DNA from: Phytomonas francai
Taxonomy: Eukaryota > Euglenozoa > Kinetoplastea > Trypanosomatida > Trypanosomatidae
DNA: 64,000 bases
Assembly: GCA_001766655.1 (NCBI GenBank)
Contig: MJCC01000002.1
Span: forward strand, 1,262,494-1,326,493
Direction: 5' to 3'
Position 1 is the stretch's first letter; the number at the start of each line of letters is the position of its first letter. Made by a program: the position numbers and the translations under genes. The notes beneath the pieces were generated by a model that saw only the letters and a list, made by a program, of their open reading frames with translations, ran no database searches and had not been told where the DNA came from. Shown piece by piece: positions 57,930 through 64,000 of the stretch.

Positions 57930-59288
57930 TTATGCATGCGCGAGTTTCCTACGGTCGAGAATGGGAATCCCCAAGGTTTTTGCGCGGCACTCATAGACTG
58001 TGAGCAGCTCATTTGTCCTGCTTTCTAGTTTCTTAAGCTCAAAATACAGATCCTTAATGGTTTGGTTCTTTTGGGACAACTCCAGGTCAATCTCGTTGGA
58101 CACCGCCTGCATCACGGAGGGTTCCAAGTGCAAGGCCCTCAAGACCCCCTCCAGCTGCGCATCACGTTCCTCGATCTTCGCGTTAGCCTCAAGTAGCCGC
58201 TGCTGCAGCCCTGCATTGCCCTCGTCCAATATGTTCATGGCCTCACGTAAAGACGATTCAAACTTCGCTTTAAGCTCCTCACGCTCGTCGTACACCTTTT
58301 TGTAATCCATCTCCAGCTGATGGTGTTGTTCGCATAACCGCTTAAGCTCATCACAGAGGTTTTTGTAGCGTGCACGGGTCATGCCCAGGCTCTGTTTGTC
58401 CTGAAAATGTTGCTTCTTTTTGAGCTCAAGCTCGGCAACCTCTCGCTCGGCCTGTTCTAGCGGCGCAACTAGATTCTGATTTTCCTTTTCGATATCGTAG
58501 ATGAGTGTTTCGTTATTGACGTCGTTTTTCTTCATATTAGCTATCTCATCTTTGAGAGCCTGGATTATCACCAATTTGTTTTTCGTAATGTTGTTATAGT
58601 ATGACTTCATCTCCGCAAACTTTTCCTCATGCTGGCGAATTAGGTGATTAATGTGCTCGTTCCAGCGCTCCTCAATATCATTCACCTCCGCCCGACGGCG
58701 CAGCTCCAGGTCCTCTCTCAGGCTAACTAACTTCGCCTCATAGGAAGCCTCAAGTCGCGCCAATTCCTTTTCGTGATTTTGCTTCTTTGTTACAGAAACC
58801 ATATACTGGTGTGTATCGTGCTGCTCCATGATATAGTCCGCATTCATCTCAAGCGCTGTTTGCATCTCTTTGGAGTGGTGCTGCTTCTTTGATAAAATAT
58901 CATCCATGCGCTTTTCGTGAAGTACCTCTGCTTGCTGCAAGGCTGCATCACTGTCCTCCTTGAGGTGCTTGACGGCGAGCTTTTGGTCGTAGAGCAAGTG
59001 TTTCACTTTTTGTTTGTACACCTTCATTTCAACTTGATGAGCACGCTCCAGCTCCACTAACTCGCACTCAGCGTTACTAAGACGCGCTTCCTCGTTAGAA
59101 AGTTCTTTTTTTGTGATCTCCCACATCTCATTGACCTTATCACGCTCTACCTGAAAGTAATTACGTAGCTGTTGGGCCTTAGTCAACACATCATCCATGC
59201 TCCGCAAGGATTTGAGATCCTCCATAGGATTCGCTGCCCGGCCCGCCTTTGCCTTCGAGGAGGATCCCTTAGATAGCCTAGGTGGCAT
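57930..59288 (-). CDS. DRC4: Trypanin (DRC4/GAS8), nexin-dynein regulatory complex
   Basis: Trypanin is the kinetoplastid DRC4/GAS8 subunit of the nexin-dynein regulatory complex on axonemal outer doublets, needed for coordinated flagellar beating. The protein is 452 residues, essentially the family length, and almost entirely coiled coil from about residue 45 to 430. Family landmarks: a basic Ser/Lys-rich N-terminus (MPPRLSKGSSSKAKAGRAAN), the HEEKFAEMKSYYNNITKNKL stretch near residue 225, and the MTRARYKNLCDELKRLCEQH stretch near residue 305. The GAS8-type C-terminal region ends with LGIPILDRRKLAHA. ATG start, and the preceding AG at 59304-59305 (CATTTTTAG) would give a 15-base leader. Presence of this gene supports a flagellated kinetoplastid. 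Confidence 0.95.
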   Translation of the reverse strand: MPPRLSKGSSSKAKAGRAANPMEDLKSLRSMDDVLTKAQQLRNYFQVERDKVNEMWEITKKELSNEEARLSNAECELVELERAHQVEMKVYKQKVKHLLYDQKLAVKHLKEDSDAALQQAEVLHEKRMDDILSKKQHHSKEMQTALEMNADYIMEQHDTHQYMVSVTKKQNHEKELARLEASYEAKLVSLREDLELRRRAEVNDIEERWNEHINHLIRQHEEKFAEMKSYYNNITKNKLVIIQALKDEIANMKKNDVNNETLIYDIEKENQNLVAPLEQAEREVAELELKKKQHFQDKQSLGMTRARYKNLCDELKRLCEQHHQLEMDYKKVYDEREELKAKFESSLREAMNILDEGNAGLQQRLLEANAKIEERDAQLEGVLRALHLEPSVMQAVSNEIDLELSQKNQTIKDLYFELKKLESRTNELLTVYECRAKTLGIPILDRRKLAHA

Positions 59289-59561
59289 TAGTATTTTTTG
59301 ATACTAAAAATGGGAATGGATTCGTCTACCGTGTTTCATATACACGAGGTCTGCGCCCTGCACGCTTCAATCGTCTTTATTTGCTTTCAATTAAAAACGA
59401 GAAAATAAAACATAAAAATTGGAACGCAATAAAGGAAAGGTCCTAAAAGACCACACAAAGATGTACAGCGATTCAGCCCACGTTCCTTTTCAAAACTTAA
59501 TCATAAATTGGTGGAACAACAAGGAAATACGCACACGCAAAAAAAAATGTGACAAATAGAA

Positions 59562-61025
59562 TTAGACTTTCTGTACACCCCTTGCCACTTTTCGGTCTTC
59601 AATGTTTTCGTTTTCTCGTTCTATCATGCACTTGATTTCAACAATCTTACCATAAATGCCCCTCCACGATTCACCGTGTGCCTGGTCGGCAGCCCAACTT
59701 TTCAGCTCACGCACGCATTCTTCGAACTCATGTTGCCGGCGTTTTGAATTAATCACAATGTCAGCTGTCGAGGATAGAAAAGTCAGCCGCGTCAACAAAG
59801 CCTCGCGAAGAAACGTGTATGCGTTGCGCATCGCCCGCGCACGCATCGCGAACCGATGGACCCCATCCACAAGGGAAAATTCATGTCTTTGAATCATCAT
59901 GCGTGCCTCATCACTGCCCGCACGCAGCCCCGATACATCCTCTAGTAGCGGAGCTTGCTTCGTAGCGATGTCATCCAAAACCCCCCCCAAGGTGTCCAGG
60001 AACAACAAGACATGACGGGGATATGTGGCGTACTTCTCGAGCTGTACATCCAAAGGAGACTTGGGGTGGATCTCGAGGAGAGTCTTAGAGAGCCGTTCAA
60101 GCGCGAACACAAGCAAGTAATACCAGAGCCCATCCGCTTCTTCCAGTGCCTGCCGCACAGGCTGATGATTTGCACGTATGTAGGGGTAAGCATTTTGAAC
60201 AAGTACTGCGAAATTACCAGACATTGTTTTGTAGCTCTCGGCTAATGTCGCACAGAATGCCTGGATGTGCTCCGGCTCCTGCATAGCCTCCAAGTTGAAG
60301 ATTTGCTTCCGGCACCAGAGAATGAGCTTGCTGCACTCCTTATGAAACGAGACAAGCTGTTCATCCCGCGCTTTTCTCTGTTCCAGACCCTGATTAACAT
60401 GCTCAGAAGCCTCCTTTGCAAGGCATCGCACCTCAGACATCATGCCTTCCTCAGTATCGGTTGGAATGCCCTTAGCAGATACCCTGGGCCGGAGACTGTC
60501 CAAAAGTTGTGCAAGCTGCCTTTCCTTGGCGCTCCATGTTTCCGCCTGTGTGTACTGAATATCAGTGGTCGGGAAACGGTCTTCCGTGATATCCTCTACG
60601 CTTTTAGAGAGAAGAGCTTTGAAGACCGTCCGGGTTACTATGAGCTGTGCACGCAGCTCCGCCAGCTGAGTCGCAACCATTTGAAAAGCCCTAGCGTCAT
60701 TAGGGATGTCTCGCTTGAAATCGCTGATCAGGACAGACTCAATGCGAGAAGTCATGGGCACACACTCCCTCATGGCAGTTAGCTGCAGCTCACCACACTT
60801 GGTGCTCAACCTTTGGAGGTCATGATCTAACCCCTCTATACCTCTTTCGGTAGTATACACGGCCTCCTGATTGACAGCTAAATCGAAAGCTGTCAGCAGT
60901 TTAGTAAATTCCTCGTGGATACCCTTATAGTCCTCTATGGTGATCTCGTCCTCGGATTTTAACTCCGCATCAGCCAGCTCTCTACGAAGTTTGTTGTAAA
61001 TTCCTCCGAGTTCATCATTAGGCAT
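59562..61025 (-). CDS. Unrecognised helical protein (487 aa) next to trypanin
   Basis: I do not recognise it. The whole protein is predicted helical from composition, with spectrin-like three-helix spacing in places: YNKLRRELADAELKSEDEIT, LDHDLQRLSTKCGELQLTAM and FHKECSKLILWCRKQIFNLE are typical segments. No membrane span, catalytic motif or repeat of clear period is visible. The C-terminus is charged (ENIEDRKVARGVQKV). The start is the ATG at 61025; the frame two codons upstream has only GTG. It lies directly upstream of trypanin in transcription order, 273 bases away. A cytoskeletal or flagellar role is conceivable from the helical nature, but neighbourhood is weak evidence in kinetoplastids. 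Confidence 0.75.
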   Translation of the reverse strand: MPNDELGGIYNKLRRELADAELKSEDEITIEDYKGIHEEFTKLLTAFDLAVNQEAVYTTERGIEGLDHDLQRLSTKCGELQLTAMRECVPMTSRIESVLISDFKRDIPNDARAFQMVATQLAELRAQLIVTRTVFKALLSKSVEDITEDRFPTTDIQYTQAETWSAKERQLAQLLDSLRPRVSAKGIPTDTEEGMMSEVRCLAKEASEHVNQGLEQRKARDEQLVSFHKECSKLILWCRKQIFNLEAMQEPEHIQAFCATLAESYKTMSGNFAVLVQNAYPYIRANHQPVRQALEEADGLWYYLLVFALERLSKTLLEIHPKSPLDVQLEKYATYPRHVLLFLDTLGGVLDDIATKQAPLLEDVSGLRAGSDEARMMIQRHEFSLVDGVHRFAMRARAMRNAYTFLREALLTRLTFLSSTADIVINSKRRQHEFEECVRELKSWAADQAHGESWRGIYGKIVEIKCMIERENENIEDRKVARGVQKV

Positions 61026-61365
61026 AGACACCTCTTCGGTACTAATTAAGGAGTGTGAACCTTTTTCTCGCTAAGCTTCTTCCCCGTTGCACCTACACGT
61101 CGAAGAAGTTGAGACCTGTAACTATCGATATAAGGAAGGAAGATTCTGTCCAAAAAGTGCAAAAAGGACTTTCAGAGAAAAAATTGAAGTCATACGAAAC
61201 TCAACATGCGATCCTCAGGAACTACTCAAGCCTTGTCCATGGAAAATTGGCTCGAAAGAAATAATAGCAAAAGTACATTTACAGCATCTCCTACCCCATA
61301 TCGGCAGCGTGTTTAAATGAGACCATTCGTAGGGATTTTAAAAAAATCAGTGAAACTGAGGCCTT
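61026..61365. other. Intergenic spacer after eL43
   Basis: A 340-base gap holding the eL43 3' UTR and the next leader. The plus-strand frames here are short and unsupported. Confidence 0.6.
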
Positions 61366-61644
61366 TTAGTTCTTCCCAAGCTCGCGCAGACGGCGCACGG
61401 TGGATCGGACCGTGCTGTTGTTAGGGGTGCTCAAGGTGTAAGCACCACCAACCATAGTCTTTCCACAGCCCTCGCAGCGCCAGATGCCGACGGCCTTTCG
61501 GCGGAAGCCAAACTTGCCACAGAAAGAGCAGAAGTGCTTGGCGTGCTGCGAGACCTCAAGCTTCTTGGCACGTTTACGGGGGTTGGCGCCGTAGCGAGCC
61601 CCGTAGCGACCCATCACACCCATCTTCACGGTGCGTTTGGACAT
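61366..61644 (-). CDS. RPL37A: 60S ribosomal protein eL43 (RPL37A)
   Basis: A cytosolic large-subunit protein of 92 residues, the family length. It has the characteristic N-terminus [20 protein letters not shown] and a zinc ribbon with C39-X2-C42 and C57-X2-C60, then the conserved [20 protein letters not shown] end. The frame continues 34 codons upstream, but these hydrophobic codons ([10 protein letters not shown]) are the translation of a pyrimidine tract. The ATG at 61644 is chosen because it gives the family start and follows a good splice acceptor. Confidence 0.97.
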   Translation of the reverse strand: MSKRTVKMGVMGRYGARYGANPRKRAKKLEVSQHAKHFCSFCGKFGFRRKAVGIWRCEGCGKTMVGGAYTLSTPNNSTVRSTVRRLRELGKN

Positions 61645-61670
61645 TTTTAGGTGGTGATGACTATATGGTG

Positions 61671-61705
61671 CTCGTTGCATAAGAAAAACAAGGAAAAAGT
61701 AGAGG
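61671..61705 (-). promoter_or_regulatory. Spliced-leader acceptor for eL43
   Basis: On the minus strand CCTCTACTTTTTCCTTGTTT continues into TTCTTATGCAACGAG; the first AG is at 61671-61672 and leaves a 26-base leader. The ATG inside TTATGC lies upstream of the acceptor and is removed. Confidence 0.6.
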
Positions 61706-62166
61706 TGGAAGCAAATGAAACAGATCAAACAACTACGGTGCATCAACTTGGCGTATAGTAGTCGTTCTGAAATTGACTTGCTATTGAAGAACGTAATGTG
61801 ACGCAGTTTAACGAAGCATATGCGTTTCGGTGGTCCTGATGGTCATAAAATAATTCGATGAATAAACTGAAAGCAAAAAAATGGTTTCCAAAGAAGCATA
61901 TTAATTTAGCGAATGCCTAAATCCTGTATGAAGTAGTAAGTCGAGAAATACACTATACTATCATGTACTATAATGAATTCGTGCTTGCACATCCGCGCCT
62001 GGCTCGGCTTTCACCGCTTGTGAATAGACAACAAGAAGTTTATCAAACAAAAAGATGAATGTTGAGTCTAACGTAACCTCGAGGGGTGGAACATGACTTC
62101 GCTGTGAACGCGGAAAAAATGATCCTCCGACTATGCTACTCTAGAGTTATCCTCTTCACAGTTCCC
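61706..62166. other. Intergenic region, no gene seen
   Basis: AT-rich gap after the stop of the RING gene on the minus strand. No supported frame or repeat. Confidence 0.6.
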
Positions 62167-63060
62167 TTAAAGGTGAAAAACAATATTGGTCAAGATTACA
62201 ACAAAAACAACCCAAAGCGCTACATTACGGACCAAGGTATCCGAAAGTTGAACTACATATTGCTGCTGTCCCTGTGTTGCCTCTTCTTGCGCAAAAGGCG
62301 CACTATTAGATGGTGGTGGCACCTCCGTACTCGGACTGGCAGTCCCACTACTGCTGCCTTGATCGTGCCTAACGCTACTGCTTGCTTCTGGCCCTCGTAT
62401 GATTCGCCGAGATAATCGTTGATAAGCATCCCGCATCACAGTGCTCCATTCACCCCACGCCACAAAGTTATAGATCACCCAAGCTACAATAAAAGCTAGA
62501 CTCATCCACAAGCTTCCGCCGAGAAAGAAAAAAGAGCCCCCAACGGTTAACGGAAGACCACCCCGCTGATGATGTTGAAAGGGATGCACGTAAGATGCGC
62601 GCCGCGGTGGCGGTGGAGCCCACGGCGCATTGGGCCGAGGGTGGGGCGCGCCGTTGGTGCGGCCTGAGGTTGTTTGAGAATCGGCAGCGCCCCTATCGCG
62701 GGTGAAGACCCCAGAGGGATGCACCCGCTCCCGAGTCATGGGGTGCTCAGCGCAGTTGATGCTGTAGACCGTCGCACTAGACACGTCATGGGTCGTAGTA
62801 TGGGCAGCGTTGTCCTGGGTCTCCACCCTTTGAGGGGGTGGCCTTGGGTCCTGGCCTACCCGTTTGCCCTTCCCATACAGTGGTATAATATCCCCAGGAA
62901 TACGCTCATCGACACGGCCCTTGCACACCGGACACTCCAACGCCCCGTTGGGGTTATTGAGCCAATGGTCGAGACAACCCCAGCAAAAGAGGTGCCCGCA
63001 GCGCGTGACAACAGGCTCCGACGCAAGATCTAAGCAAATGGCACAATTGAAGTCGACCAT
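62167..63060 (-). CDS. ER-type RING E3 ubiquitin ligase, RNF5/RNF185-like
   Basis: A membrane-anchored ubiquitin ligase of the RNF5/RNF185/RMA family, which acts in ER-associated degradation. The RING is a C3HC4 finger at the very N-terminus: C6, C9, C21, H23, C26, C29, C43, C46, with the family segment CGHLFCWGCLDHWL. It is followed by the conserved VIPLYGKG-type element (DIIPLYGKGKRVGQDPRPPP, 57-76). Two hydrophobic spans are near residues 176-202 and 279-295; the second ends the protein. The middle (80-170) and the stretch between the spans are Ser/Pro-rich and disordered. At 297 residues it is longer than animal RNF5 (180-192), through the middle and inter-span regions. The topology (cytosolic RING, two spans) fits the family. 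ATG start. Confidence 0.92.
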   Translation of the reverse strand: MVDFNCAICLDLASEPVVTRCGHLFCWGCLDHWLNNPNGALECPVCKGRVDERIPGDIIPLYGKGKRVGQDPRPPPQRVETQDNAAHTTTHDVSSATVYSINCAEHPMTRERVHPSGVFTRDRGAADSQTTSGRTNGAPHPRPNAPWAPPPPRRASYVHPFQHHQRGGLPLTVGGSFFFLGGSLWMSLAFIVAWVIYNFVAWGEWSTVMRDAYQRLSRRIIRGPEASSSVRHDQGSSSGTASPSTEVPPPSNSAPFAQEEATQGQQQYVVQLSDTLVRNVALWVVFVVILTNIVFHL

Positions 63061-64000
63061 CCTCCTCCCTCCCTAAAGTGTGAGTCCAGGTACTGTATTT
63101 TCTTGACGGTATGCATACAAATGATAGAGGATTGAGAAGGAGTATAAAAACTATATAGGGAAATTCTCTTCCCCCCTCGCATGAGGATACAAAGTGCAAT
63201 GATATGAAAATAAGACATTATCAATGGGTAGAAACAAAGGGGCTTAAGAGAATATATAAAACAAAAGCAATTAGATACGAATACATCCGGTAGCGTAGAT
63301 GTGATAAACGAATAAATAAGCATTACTAAATACCTCCGTAGAGGCTCGTAAAACTGAAAAATCTACGGATCCGTGAAGCATTGCAAGTCTGCGATTTAAT
63401 TAAAAGAACCCTGTATAAATAAAGAATACAGACGAAATACAATAAGATCAGAACTTCAACAAGAACGGATATCAGCGAAATATTGCTGATAGCAATAATA
63501 ATCAAAGCAAACTTGTAGCAAGTCTCATTTAAATAAATAGATAACAGTGAAAAGATCATAAACAATTTTTATTATGAATATGCATGAATCTACCTTCCGC
63601 GTCCATAAATAAATTAGACATGACTTAAGCAAATGTTCAAGTCACGCAGATTTTAAAAGACATCCGTGAAGAATCTACAAGCCGAGATATCCGATAGAAA
63701 TGGCATAAATGGTAACTTTCGTGTAGATCCTTAGCTAGAGGTTATACAATTATAACACATGACGCACCAACAGTAGCTAAGCAGACCTAAGGTACAAGGA
63801 TCGGAAAGAAACTCGATTGGGACACTCGGCAGCGTACCATCCCAACAGCACGAAAGGACGCAGTATCTGTACGTTTGAAGAGCGCAACGAATGACTCATG
63901 AAAATATCTAGAAGTGATGCATCGCATAGAAATAAAGTCCCAGCGCTTCTATTATCCGAAGGTAATCGCCATGGATTATAGGAAAAAGGCCCCCCCCCCC
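63061..64000. other. 0.94 kb without a gene at the right edge
   Basis: AT-rich DNA upstream of the RING gene. Only frames under 100 codons without recognisable content. A plausible acceptor for the RING gene is the AG at 63102-63103 on the minus strand, after the tract ATACTCCTTCTCAATCCTCT. No tRNA-like boxes found. The window stops in a run of C, so the next gene is not visible. Confidence 0.55.
63991..64000. repeat. Poly-C run cut by the window edge
   Basis: At least ten consecutive C at the right edge. The true length is unknown; it may be a homopolymer at a contig end. Confidence 0.85.

Noticed and set aside
60267..60782. 171-codon plus-strand frame
   Set aside because: Antisense to the 487-residue helical protein; composition (many Leu, Arg, Cys) is that of a complement-strand reading.
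61645..61746. 34-residue N-terminal extension of eL43
   Set aside because: The conserved eL43 start is internal and a splice acceptor lies between the two ATGs.
62167..63060. Reading the RING protein as a soluble E3 ligase
   Set aside because: Two clear hydrophobic spans and the post-RING PLYGKG element match the membrane-anchored RNF5/RNF185 class.
1..64000. CRISPR array, insertion sequence, retroposon or integrated virus
   Set aside because: I saw no regularly spaced repeats, no transposase, reverse transcriptase or integrase motifs, and no terminal repeats with target duplications.

Overview
This window looks like nuclear DNA of a kinetoplastid protist, most likely a trypanosomatid. I can support nineteen protein genes. 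All lie on the minus strand and all are single uninterrupted reading frames. Many have a pyrimidine tract followed by an AG a short distance before the ATG, as expected for spliced-leader trans-splicing. One gene encodes a close match to trypanin, the kinetoplastid form of the dynein regulatory complex subunit DRC4. There is no operon-like packing with ribosome binding sites, no intron and no change of strand, so the window appears to be one stretch of a polycistronic transcription unit read from right (64000) to left (1). Base composition is moderate and intergenic gaps are 0.3-2 kb, which fits a Leishmania-type high-GC genome poorly. I do not name a species.

Layout in transcription order, right to left: an ER-type RING E3 ligase (RNF5/RNF185-like); ribosomal protein eL43 (RPL37A); an unrecognised helical protein; trypanin; two unrecognised proteins of 419 and 1649 residues; NOC3; mitoribosomal protein uS5m; two DEAD-box helicases (RRP3/DDX47-like, then HAS1/DDX18-like); a 2.1 kb gene-free stretch; a 902-residue Ras-like GTPase with a CaaX end; a protein with about 20 MORN repeats; an XRN-family 5'-3' exoribonuclease (XRND candidate); a TPR protein; a 1923-residue, probably mitochondrial, helical protein; COG3; a 3798-residue BEACH/WD40 protein; the GPI-anchor enzyme subunit GPI2/PIG-C; and a Ser/Pro/Ala-rich protein of unknown function. 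Themes recur (ribosome biogenesis: HAS1, RRP3, NOC3, eL43, XRN; secretory pathway: GPI2, COG3, BEACH, RNF5-like; flagellum/cytoskeleton: trypanin, MORN). In kinetoplastids neighbours in a transcription unit are usually not functionally linked, so I draw no operon conclusion.

The most unusual items are the giant Ras-like GTPase (altered G3 motif, about 135 residues inserted between G4 and G5, prenylation signal), the GPI2 gene with a long extra N-terminus and an overlapping upstream reading frame at its start, the 1923-residue mitochondrial candidate, and the 1649-residue unknown. I saw no evidence of a mobile element, CRISPR array, tRNA gene, rRNA gene or strand-switch region inside the window. 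The ends are low-complexity: a CT-repeat near the left edge and a run of C at the right edge.
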